A DNA stretch of 32,512 nt. Origin: Ferruginibacter sp. GTDB taxonomy: Bacteria; Bacteroidota; Bacteroidia; Chitinophagales; Chitinophagaceae. The stretch spans positions 1 to 32,512 of the forward strand of contig JANXSK010000167.1 of the NCBI GenBank assembly GCA_025352695.1, written 5' to 3'. The notes under the pieces are model-generated. The model worked only from the letters and a program-made list of their open reading frames with translations, had not been told where the DNA came from and did not search any database. Both the position numbers and the translations under genes were made by a program. This document shows, piece by piece, positions 8,853 through 16,006 of the stretch (position 1 is the first letter of the stretch; every line of letters starts with the position of its first letter).

Positions 8853-9476
8853 CTAATTATTAAAAAAAGCAATATCCTCTATTTTGTCATTAAGCAATAA
8901 ATGATATACTTGCAATCCTACTTCTTTAGCACCCTCAATATTAATAATAGAATCGTCTATAAATAAAGTTTCAGCAGCAGTAATTCCGGCATCATCTAAA
9001 ACAAATTTATATGTAGCAGGGTAAGGTTTACGCATTTGTATTTTGTGAGAATAATATGCTTTTATAAAATAATCATCCAAATTTAACTTCCCGGTTTCTT
9101 TAGTAAACATTTTATGGAAGGCAGTTAGGTGTATGCTGTTTGTGTTGCTTAGTAAATATATACTGTATCTCTCTTTTAGTTTTTCGAGGCAATCAAGACT
9201 TTCTTTTCTAAAATTTAGCAAAATTGCATTCCATGCTATTTCAAGCTGTAATTGAGTAGTAGATGAGTTGCAATAATCAATAATATTATTATAAAAATCC
9301 GATTCAGAAATTTTACCTGTTTCAAGTGACTCAAATAAACTATTTGCCCCAGACTGGGAGTACATTTCATCAAACTGCTGTACCCCTAATTTTTTAAAAG
9401 CATCTGCTGTTTTATTGTAATCGATGTTAAGTAAAACTCCACCAAGGTCAAACAGCAGATTTTTTATTTTTGGCAT
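8853..9476 (-). CDS. HAD-family phosphatase, YihX-like
   Basis: This is a haloacid dehalogenase-fold hydrolase of 207 residues, probably acting on a small phosphorylated metabolite. Motif I is FDLGGV with nucleophile D10. Motif II is LLSNTN (S110), motif III is RKP with K150, and motif IV is IDDS (D174, D175). The DLGGV form of motif I, with Gly where many HADs have the second Asp, together with the RKP and NIEGA segments, resembles E. coli YihX, a sugar-phosphate phosphatase. A helical cap lies between motifs I and II. The substrate cannot be read from sequence. A TAATTTTG box at 9495-9502 may be its -7 element. Confidence 0.85.
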   Translation of the reverse strand: MPKIKNLLFDLGGVLLNIDYNKTADAFKKLGVQQFDEMYSQSGANSLFESLETGKISESDFYNNIIDYCNSSTTQLQLEIAWNAILLNFRKESLDCLEKLKERYSIYLLSNTNSIHLTAFHKMFTKETGKLNLDDYFIKAYYSHKIQMRKPYPATYKFVLDDAGITAAETLFIDDSIINIEGAKEVGLQVYHLLLNDKIEDIAFFNN

Positions 9477-9491
9477 AATTTATTTATTTGG

Positions 9492-9522
9492 TTTCAAAAT
9501 TATCTTATTTTACTTACTTTTG
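9492..9522 (+). promoter_or_regulatory. promoter for the CAT-anticodon tRNA
   Basis: TTTC (9492-9495), 19 nt of spacer and TACTTTTG (9515-9522) match the consensus with one change. It lies 25 nt before the tRNA. The minus-strand box TAATTTTG (9495-9502), a possible -7 element of the HAD gene, overlaps it. Confidence 0.6.
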
Positions 9523-9546
9523 CCCTCCGTTACTTAAAAAATAACA

Positions 9547-9620
9547 GGGCCTATAGCTCAGTTGGTTAGAGCACCTGACTCATAATCAGGTGGTCCCTGG
9601 TTCGAGCCCAGGTGGGCCCA
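9547..9620 (+). tRNA. tRNA with CAT anticodon (probably tRNA-Ile2, or elongator tRNA-Met)
   Basis: This is a complete 74-nt cloverleaf. The acceptor GGGCCTA pairs with TGGGCCC, the D stem is GCTC/GAGC, and the anticodon stem CTGA/TCAG encloses CTCATAA, giving anticodon CAT. The T arm CTGG/CCAG has a TTCGA loop start, and the discriminator is A. The acceptor carries C4-G and C5-G pairs, features read by TilS in E. coli, and resembles tRNA-Ile acceptors. I therefore lean to the lysidine-modified Ile2 tRNA, but elongator Met cannot be excluded by eye. Confidence 0.9.
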
Positions 9621-9622
9621 CG

Positions 9623-9659
9623 AAAAAAATTAGCCCGATGAATTTCGGGCAATTTTTTT
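9623..9659 (+). terminator. terminator after the tRNA
   Basis: The core stem GCCCGA/TCGGGC (9633-9638 with 9645-9650) is extended by an A-rich arm pairing with the following T run (9653-9659). It begins 3 nt after the tRNA. Confidence 0.85.
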
Positions 9660-9673
9660 ACTTTCATTTAACC

Positions 9674-9703
9674 TTTCATTAACCCTGCTGGCTATTATTT
9701 TTG
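9674..9703 (+). promoter_or_regulatory. promoter for the outer-membrane protein gene
   Basis: TTTC (9674-9677), 18 nt of spacer and TATTTTTG (9696-9703) match the Bacteroidota consensus with one change. The leader to the ATG at 9721 would be only about 10 nt. Confidence 0.6.
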
Positions 9704-9720
9704 CCACTCAAGACTATTTT

Positions 9721-10446
9721 ATGAAGAAAATTGCATTTCTATTAATTGCACTTATTTCCTTTACTGCCGCATCGGCACAGTTAAAGCAAAAAAAAGATTG
9801 GAGTAAAGTTCGTATTGACCGTGCCGGGGATCATCTTATGCTACAACTTAGCTATGATAATTGGAGTGAAAAACCAGATAGCATTAAAAATAGGATGAAA
9901 GGACTGTCTCGGGGGTTTAATTTTTATGTAATGTTGAATAAGCCCTTTAAAACCGATCCAAGGTGGAGTGTAGGTTTTGGCGTAGGAGTTAGTACCAGCG
10001 GCATGTATTTTAAGAATACAAATATTGGCCTTACCTCAAACAGTATTTTATTACCCTTTACTAACCTGGATTCGTCAAGCCATTTTAAAAAATATAAATT
10101 GGCTACTACATTTTTAGAGGCCCCAATTGAACTTAGGTACACATTTGATCCTGAAAACGAAGATAAAAGTTGGAAAGTTGCAATAGGCGTTAAGGTGGGT
10201 ACTATGTTAAATGCGCATACAAAAGGTAAAACATTTGTTAATAGGAGTGGAAGTACTTTAAATGCTTATACGGAAAAAGAAAGTAAAAAATTGTTTTTAA
10301 ATTCAACTCGTATAGCAGCTACCGCAAGGATAGGCGTAGGGCATTTTTCTCTTTTTGGGGCTTATTCAATTACTTCGTTTTTGAAAGAAGGTGCAGGACC
10401 TGCAATGCATCCTTACCAAATTGGACTCGCCATAAGCGGATTATAA
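9721..10446 (+). CDS. outer-membrane beta-barrel protein (porin family)
   Basis: This 241-residue protein has a clear signal peptide: KK, a hydrophobic core, and a cleavage site after ASAQ at about residue 20. The mature part alternates short polar and aromatic segments as in small outer-membrane beta barrels of Bacteroidota. It contains glycine-rich strands such as the one at about 80-90, and closes with a strand (QIGLAISGL) at the C-terminus. The function is unknown; barrels of this group are usually annotated as porin family proteins. It forms its own transcription unit, with a promoter at 9674-9703 and a terminator at 10470-10499. Confidence 0.75.
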   Translation: MKKIAFLLIALISFTAASAQLKQKKDWSKVRIDRAGDHLMLQLSYDNWSEKPDSIKNRMKGLSRGFNFYVMLNKPFKTDPRWSVGFGVGVSTSGMYFKNTNIGLTSNSILLPFTNLDSSSHFKKYKLATTFLEAPIELRYTFDPENEDKSWKVAIGVKVGTMLNAHTKGKTFVNRSGSTLNAYTEKESKKLFLNSTRIAATARIGVGHFSLFGAYSITSFLKEGAGPAMHPYQIGLAISGL

Positions 10447-10469
10447 ACAATCAGTTTAACAAAATATAT

Positions 10470-10499
10470 AAAAATCCCAGCCAATATGCCGGGATTTTT
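10470..10499 (+). terminator. terminator after the beta-barrel gene
   Basis: The stem AAAAATCCC/GGGATTTTT (10470-10478 with 10491-10499) has a 12-nt loop and is followed by a T-rich run to about 10506. It starts 24 nt after the stop codon. Confidence 0.75.
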
Positions 10500-10537
10500 A
10501 TTTTTCAATGGTGTAACTTCGCAACTTATAAAAATCC

Positions 10538-12385
10538 ATGAGCGACGAAATTAAACACGAATGTGGCCTCGCCTTTATTCGCCTTCGCAAACCTTTCAGT
10601 TATTACCAACAGCAATATGGTTCCGTATTGTACGGCCTCAATAAGTTGTACTTGCTGATGGAAAAGCAACACAATCGTGGCCAGGATGGTGCAGGTATTG
10701 CTACAGTAAAACTGAATGTAGAGCCAGGTTATCCTTTTCTACATCGTATACGAAGCAGTGCCAATCAACCAATTGCCGACCTTTTTTTGCAGATAGGAAA
10801 AGAGATTGAGGAAATCGAAAAATACCAACCTGATATTAAGAACCACCCGGGACTTATGAAGGGTAATGTAGATCATCTGGGTGAATTGCTTTTGGGCCAT
10901 TTAAGGTACGGTACCCAAGGAAAAAATAATGTTGAATTTTGTCATCCTTTTATAAAGCGAGACACAATTCCAGCAAGAAATTTGGCCCTGGCAGGAAATT
11001 TTAACCTGGTAAATACGGAGGAATTATTTAGTTTAATTAAGCTTGAGCCTGGCGTATTTCAAAAACAAAGTGACCTTGCTGCAATGATGGAAGTGTTGCA
11101 CCATTTTTTGGTAAAAGCAGATGAAGCTTTTCCCGGGCAATTAGATATTGCTAGTGTATTAAAAAATGCTGTTCCCCTTTTTGATGGTGGCTTTAATTTT
11201 TGTGGATTAACTGGTAATGGTAACGCTTTTGTTATGAGGGATTCACATGGTATCCGACCATCTTATTATTATGTTAACGATGATGTAATTGTTGCTGCTA
11301 GCGAAAGAGCAGCTATACGAACGGCTTTTAATGTTGGTGAAAATGAAGTGCAGGAACTAATGCCGGGATGTGCTTTAATTGTAGATGCAGAAGGAAATTA
11401 CACTATCGAACAAATTGTAGAAGCAAAGGAAAGAAAGGCTTGTAGTTTTGAGCGGATTTATTTTTCACGTGGGAGCGATGAAAAAATTTACAAAGAAAGA
11501 AAAGCACTTGGCCGATATTTAAGCGAACCAGTATTAAAAGCAGTTGATTATGATTTAAAGAATACCATTTTTTCTTTTATTCCCAATACTGCAGAAACTG
11601 CTTTTTATGGTCTTTTAAAGGGTGCGGATGAATACCTTAAAAAAATAAAAATAGAAAGAATTTTAAGCTGGGGAAATAATTTTGATGAAGAGAAACTTTC
11701 GGAAATGATTAACCGAAAAATTCGTTTTGAAAAAATTGCTATTAAAGATGTAAAACTGCGTACGTTTATTACTGAAGATAGTAGTAGAAATGAAATGGTA
11801 CAACACGTATACGACATTACTTATGGCACTGTGCGAAAGGATATAGATACGCTTGTAGTAATTGATGATTCTATTGTGAGGGGAACTACTTTAAGAGAAA
11901 GTATAATCCGTATGTTAGCCAGATTAGAACCCAAACGAATTATTGTGGTTTCTTCTGCACCACAAATACGTTACCCAGATTGCTATGGTATTGATATGAG
12001 TAAAATGGGTGATTTTATTGCCTTTAAAGCCGCTATTGAATTATTGCAAGAAAGAAAACAAGAATCTTTACTTGATAACCTTTTATTAAAGTGCAAGGAA
12101 TTACAAAAAAACAATCAGCTGCATACCGAGAATGTAGTGCGACAGGTATATAAGCAATTTACTTTAGAAGATATCTCAGCTAAAATTGCACAACTTATAA
12201 CACCTAAGGAAATTACTATCCCGGTTGATGTAATTTATCAAAAAATAGAAACATTGCACCTTGCATGCCCAACAAACACAGGAGATTGGTATTTTACAGG
12301 AAATTATCCTACACCAGGTGGTAACCGGGTTTGTAACAAAGCATTTATGAATTATATGGAAGGAAAAAATGTAAGAGGATATTAA
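10538..12385 (+). CDS. long PurF-like amidophosphoribosyltransferase
   Basis: The PurF reaction makes phosphoribosylamine from glutamine and PRPP, the first step of purine synthesis. The N-terminal Ntn glutaminase has Cys9 after a short propeptide, RGQDGAG (47-53) and GHLRYGT (120-126). The PRPP-binding loop is IDDSIVRGTT (442-451). At 615 residues it is about 100 longer than ordinary PurF. Its oxyanion-hole region reads AGNFNLVN, where canonical PurF has an NG pair in HNGNL. The C-terminus ends with a Cys-containing segment (CPTNTGDWYF) and a short tail. This matches a second, longer PurF-type enzyme found in Bacteroidota, so I give no gene symbol. It may be the house enzyme or a paralog. 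Confidence 0.8.
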   Translation: MSDEIKHECGLAFIRLRKPFSYYQQQYGSVLYGLNKLYLLMEKQHNRGQDGAGIATVKLNVEPGYPFLHRIRSSANQPIADLFLQIGKEIEEIEKYQPDIKNHPGLMKGNVDHLGELLLGHLRYGTQGKNNVEFCHPFIKRDTIPARNLALAGNFNLVNTEELFSLIKLEPGVFQKQSDLAAMMEVLHHFLVKADEAFPGQLDIASVLKNAVPLFDGGFNFCGLTGNGNAFVMRDSHGIRPSYYYVNDDVIVAASERAAIRTAFNVGENEVQELMPGCALIVDAEGNYTIEQIVEAKERKACSFERIYFSRGSDEKIYKERKALGRYLSEPVLKAVDYDLKNTIFSFIPNTAETAFYGLLKGADEYLKKIKIERILSWGNNFDEEKLSEMINRKIRFEKIAIKDVKLRTFITEDSSRNEMVQHVYDITYGTVRKDIDTLVVIDDSIVRGTTLRESIIRMLARLEPKRIIVVSSAPQIRYPDCYGIDMSKMGDFIAFKAAIELLQERKQESLLDNLLLKCKELQKNNQLHTENVVRQVYKQFTLEDISAKIAQLITPKEITIPVDVIYQKIETLHLACPTNTGDWYFTGNYPTPGGNRVCNKAFMNYMEGKNVRGY

Positions 12386-12446
12386 TAAACCCAATTCTTT
12401 TATATTCATTTTATGCAAAAACGTACAAATGTTAATGTAATTAATC

Positions 12447-12941
12447 ATGAAAACATTATTCCTCGTTCGTCATGCAAAAAGCAGTTGGGATTTGGCGCCC
12501 CTCAATGATTTCGGTCGTTCTTTAAATGAGCGTGGAAAAAAAGATGCTCCGGCAATGGCACAACGTCTTTTAAATAAAAATATAAATATTGATGTATTTA
12601 TATCAAGCCCTGCCAAAAGAGCAAAAAAAACAGCAGAACTTTTTTGCAACATTTATAAAAAAGATAAAGAGCAAATTGTTTTTATTCCCTCATTATACCA
12701 TGCTTCTTTACCTACTTTTTTTGAGGTAGTTGAACAACTTAATGATAATTATAATTCTGTTGCCATGTTTTCTCATAATCCGGGAATAACTGAATTTGTA
12801 AACCAACTGGTTGAAGGTGTAAAAATCGACAATATGCCTACCTGTGGCGTATTTGCTATAAAAACAAATATTACTAAATGGAAGGATTTTTCAATGTCGA
12901 AAAAAGAACTACTACTTTTTGATTATCCAAAAGCTGAATAA
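12447..12941 (+). CDS. SixA-type histidine phosphatase
   Basis: This is a small phosphatase of the histidine phosphatase superfamily, 164 residues, with no signal peptide. The catalytic motif is LVRHAKSSWD, with R8 and H9. The SSPAKRAKKTAE segment supplies a conserved Arg near residue 58, and FSHNP supplies the second His at 110. The RHAKS form and the small size are typical of SixA, which dephosphorylates phosphohistidine on HPt or PTS proteins in E. coli. The target here is unknown. It starts 61 nt after the PurF-like gene on the same strand and converges on the glycosyltransferase gene, with 2 nt between the stop codons. Confidence 0.85.
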   Translation: MKTLFLVRHAKSSWDLAPLNDFGRSLNERGKKDAPAMAQRLLNKNINIDVFISSPAKRAKKTAELFCNIYKKDKEQIVFIPSLYHASLPTFFEVVEQLNDNYNSVAMFSHNPGITEFVNQLVEGVKIDNMPTCGVFAIKTNITKWKDFSMSKKELLLFDYPKAE

Positions 12942-12943
12942 TT

Positions 12944-14062
12944 TTAGGATTTCCTAATTGTTGTTTTTCCAACCTCAATACTTAGCACAAAAGATTTAAT
13001 ACAACTTTTATATTGTTCCATATCAAACGTTAATTGTAAATAATTAAACAATCCTGCTTTTTTAATTACTTCTTTCAATAAAAATGTATGCTGTTCTACA
13101 CTATAAAATAATTGCTGTTGCATTAAATATTTAGCAAGATATTCTTGTTCTGTTTGTCCGGGGGTAGGTACCAGAATTGCCTTCTTTTGAAGCTTTATCA
13201 AATCCATCACTGTTGTGTAGCCAGATCTGCTGATTATCATTTTAGATTGTTCAATTACTTGATTAAGCTCGTGCGAAGCAAGGTGGTTTCTTACCATAAT
13301 TTTATCGCATTTATTGGCTTTTGTAAACAGTATTTCATTCGTTTCCGGCAATCCGCGTACTAATAATACATTACCGGTATATTCTATTAGCTGGAGCAAT
13401 AATTCATCTTCAAAAATAGTTCGCTGTGGTTCTGGACCCGACAATAATATTAATAAATCATAATTTATATTAACCTGGTTACTTTTTTCAAATCTTGATA
13501 ATCCACCAATGTATTTCAAATTAAAAGGTAAATATTCAGGATGAGATAATTGGCCTGCAATATAGGGACTTCCTTCAAAATCTGGTACCCAACAAAGTTT
13601 ATATTGTTTTATAAACAAATAATGCATTTTTTGCAATAGCATCTCAAAAAACTTATTACCAGTTTTAATTAATAATTGGTGTGTAATGTAAATACAGGGA
13701 ATGTGCTTATGATACAATCCAAAGCGATTATCTGATATAATCGCATCAATTGAATAATCTTTTACAATTTTTTTTAGCCATTGGTGTTCTTTAAATATTG
13801 AAAATAATAAACCAGGGATTTGCAATGCAATTTTTATAGGTAGCGATTTTTTTTTTTTAGAATATTTTATTTTATAGCCATGGAGTGGTAAAAAAATTAA
13901 TGCTGGAAATTCTTGATGCAATAATATTCGAACAGGCCCATCTGCTGCAATAAGTACTTGACAACCTTCTGATAATAAATTTTTTATCAAAGGAATACAT
14001 CTTGTTGCATGACCTAGTCCCCAATCTAATGGTGCTATAAGAATCTTGTAAGGTTTAGCCAA
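12944..14062 (-). CDS. MurG-like glycosyltransferase (GT-B fold)
   Basis: This 372-residue protein has a two-domain GT-B layout. The N-terminal part begins with a beta strand and the loop DWGLGHATR (13-21), like the Gly-rich loop of MurG and monogalactosyldiacylglycerol synthases. The C-terminal nucleotide-sugar-binding part has SRSGYTTVMDL (278-288) and PTPGQTEQEYLA (299-310), like the UDP-sugar site of GT28 enzymes. There is no membrane helix, so a cytoplasmic or membrane-peripheral enzyme is likely. It is too divergent to be MurG itself and lies outside a cell-wall cluster. The acceptor is unknown. The start codon is TTG (14062); no in-frame ATG lies just upstream. Confidence 0.75.
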   Translation of the reverse strand: MAKPYKILIAPLDWGLGHATRCIPLIKNLLSEGCQVLIAADGPVRILLHQEFPALIFLPLHGYKIKYSKKKKSLPIKIALQIPGLLFSIFKEHQWLKKIVKDYSIDAIISDNRFGLYHKHIPCIYITHQLLIKTGNKFFEMLLQKMHYLFIKQYKLCWVPDFEGSPYIAGQLSHPEYLPFNLKYIGGLSRFEKSNQVNINYDLLILLSGPEPQRTIFEDELLLQLIEYTGNVLLVRGLPETNEILFTKANKCDKIMVRNHLASHELNQVIEQSKMIISRSGYTTVMDLIKLQKKAILVPTPGQTEQEYLAKYLMQQQLFYSVEQHTFLLKEVIKKAGLFNYLQLTFDMEQYKSCIKSFVLSIEVGKTTIRKS

Positions 14063-14140
14063 AATGTTAATTTCAAAATTAATTATTAAAAAAATACAAT
14101 AATTATGTATAAAATAAGTTTATATTTATAATCTTTATTT

Positions 14141-14263
14141 ATGGTACGAATTTTAAAAATAGGTTTTTTACTGATTTTAATAACTTCATTTTTGCTAACA
14201 AGCTGCAACGCCTCAAAAAAAAATTGTGGTTGTCCTAATAAAAAAGGAATGGTTGGTTACTAA
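14141..14263 (+). CDS. 40-residue lipoprotein
   Basis: This short gene encodes MVRILKIGFLLILITSF, then the lipobox LLTSC with the lipidated Cys at position 22. The mature peptide is 19 residues (CNASKKNCGCPNKKGMVGY), with a Lys-rich start and a CGCP motif. The start ATG, signal sequence and lipobox together argue for a real gene despite its size. The function is unknown. It lies 36 nt upstream of another small gene on the same strand and is divergent from the glycosyltransferase gene. Confidence 0.65.
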   Translation: MVRILKIGFLLILITSFLLTSCNASKKNCGCPNKKGMVGY

Positions 14264-14299
14264 TTAAAGGTACTTAAGCATATATAAGTCTAAATATCA

Positions 14300-14548
14300 A
14301 TGAACAGAATAAACCGCGATTTACTTGTCTTGTTTAACCAAGAATTAATGAGCCAAAAGGCCATGGAAAACGAAGTTGAACTATTACACGAACTTCTATT
14401 TTCAGTGGAACGCCTTGAAAATTTGGTTATAGCTCATGAAATAATTGATTTAAATAAATACAAAATAATTAATACGCAAGATATCCTCAGCAAAACAATT
14501 CGTCTTCAGGAATTAAAACCTTTTGTTTTTTTAAATTGTAAAAATTAA
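14300..14548 (+). CDS. small protein of unknown function
   Basis: This 82-residue protein is mostly predicted alpha-helical. A Leu/Glu-rich stretch at about 22-50 could form a short coiled coil. There is no signal peptide, membrane helix or Cys motif apart from one Cys near the end. I do not recognise a family. It starts 36 nt after the tiny lipoprotein and ends 16 nt from the stop of the aminotransferase gene, so it fills the gap as a real gene would. Independent support is lacking. Confidence 0.5.
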   Translation: MNRINRDLLVLFNQELMSQKAMENEVELLHELLFSVERLENLVIAHEIIDLNKYKIINTQDILSKTIRLQELKPFVFLNCKN

Positions 14549-14564
14549 TTATTTTAATTTAATA

Positions 14565-15830
14565 TCAGTTTAATTTTGTTAGGGATTCCGTTAACTTTGC
14601 AAGCATTTCATCAATTTCTTCTTTCTTACAAGTTCCCACACTTAACCTATACCAACTACTATTGGCAGATGCCCCAAATGCGGAGAATGGAACAATTGCC
14701 AATTTAGCCTCATTCAACAAATATTCAGTAACCTCTTTTTGATTGTTTAGTTTTTTGCCATCATGATTTTTTTTACCAATTAAATCAATTTGTATAGTCA
14801 AATAAATAGCAGCTTGTGGCGCAACCGCATCTACTGAAAATCCAGCTATTTTAAGTTGTTGAAATCCTTCGTAAATCCTTTGTAAACGTTCTGCTATTTC
14901 AGCTTTAAAATGTATTAAATAAGTATCTACTGCCTCAGTTTGCACTAAATAGTTAGCTGTAGCTTTTTGCTCTGCCATTGGTGCCCATGCGCCGAGATGG
15001 CTATTAATAGCTTTCATTTTATTAATTAGGTTAGCAGGTCCCATTGCCCAGCCAACTCTTACGCCTGTTGCCGCAAATGATTTGCTAATTCCATCAATAA
15101 AAATGGTGTATTCTTTCATTTTGGGCCTTAAAGAAACTGGGTTATAATGTTGTGTTTTTCCGTAAGTCAGCGTCCAGTAAATCTGGTCGTATAATAAATA
15201 TAATTTCTTTTCTTCACCCCCCCTTTGTTCATTTTCAGCTATTACCAAATCGCAAATTGCCAACAATTCTTCTTCAGTAAAAGTAGTACCCGTTGGGTTT
15301 AGCGGAGAACACAATGCAAGTAAAGAAGCTCCTTTTAAATAGGGTTCAATTTCAGCTGCCGTAGGCATAAAATTATTTTCCCTTTTACTTTCAATCAATA
15401 TATGTTCTCCCTCTGTAAAATGAACATAGTGGTTATTGTTCCAGCTTGGTACAGCATAAATTACTTTTTCTCCTTTATCTACAATAGCACGATATGCCGC
15501 ATATATTAATGGTCTTCCGCCGGCAGCTATTAAAATTTCGTCATTGGCAAAACTGAGTCCTTCCCTTTTTTGTATAAATTCCGCTACCGCATTTCGTAAT
15601 TCAAAAATGCCATCTGCAGGTGGATAAGTTGTGTTGTGGCTTTTATAAGCATCAATTATTTCATTTTCAAATTGCTTTGGTATGGGGAAAATAGAGCTGT
15701 CAAAATCTCCTATTGTAAAATTGTATATTTTATTTCCTTGTGCCATCTTTTCCTTTATATCTGCTCCCAATTTTACAATTTCGGAACCAATAAGTGTTTC
15801 GGCAAGATGACTAAGTTTAGATGAGGGCAT
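14565..15830 (-). CDS. class I/II pyridoxal-phosphate aminotransferase
   Basis: This is a fold-type I PLP enzyme of 421 residues transferring amino groups to 2-oxoacids, probably of the aspartate aminotransferase class. Markers are NPTG (178-181), YDQIY with D215 and Y218, the Schiff-base lysine K250 in DGISKSFAATG, and GVRVGW just after it. The C-terminal region contains a LSVGT segment, where the substrate-binding Arg is RLSVG rather than the usual RI(S/A). There is no signal peptide. Substrate specificity cannot be assigned. It stands alone between the convergent small gene and feoB, which is on the same strand 176 nt upstream. Confidence 0.88.
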   Translation of the reverse strand: MPSSKLSHLAETLIGSEIVKLGADIKEKMAQGNKIYNFTIGDFDSSIFPIPKQFENEIIDAYKSHNTTYPPADGIFELRNAVAEFIQKREGLSFANDEILIAAGGRPLIYAAYRAIVDKGEKVIYAVPSWNNNHYVHFTEGEHILIESKRENNFMPTAAEIEPYLKGASLLALCSPLNPTGTTFTEEELLAICDLVIAENEQRGGEEKKLYLLYDQIYWTLTYGKTQHYNPVSLRPKMKEYTIFIDGISKSFAATGVRVGWAMGPANLINKMKAINSHLGAWAPMAEQKATANYLVQTEAVDTYLIHFKAEIAERLQRIYEGFQQLKIAGFSVDAVAPQAAIYLTIQIDLIGKKNHDGKKLNNQKEVTEYLLNEAKLAIVPFSAFGASANSSWYRLSVGTCKKEEIDEMLAKLTESLTKLN

Positions 15831-15982
15831 ATAATTAATTATTAAGAACGATTATCATACATTGTAAAAGTAATTTTTATAGAGGGCAATACAAAAACAA
15901 TTGAAAGAAGTACTCAATGTTAATATAAACTACTATTCTTTTTTACACAGCAGCGTAAGGAAATAGCTTTACAATTATTAAA

Positions 15983-15999
15983 TTTAATTCGCAATTAAA
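15983..15999 (-). terminator. weak AT-rich hairpin after feoB
   Basis: The stem TTTAATT/AATTAAA (15983-15989 with 15993-15999) has a 3-nt loop and lies just beyond the feoB stop. It is followed on the minus strand by TTTAAT. It contains no G-C pairs in the stem, so it is a weak candidate. The rest of 15831-16006 holds nothing else I can identify. Confidence 0.3.
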
Positions 16000-16006
16000 G
16001 GCTTGT

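Noticed and set aside
15831..15860. Fur-box-like GATTATCAT sequence
   Set aside because: Only a half match, next to the aminotransferase rather than feoB.
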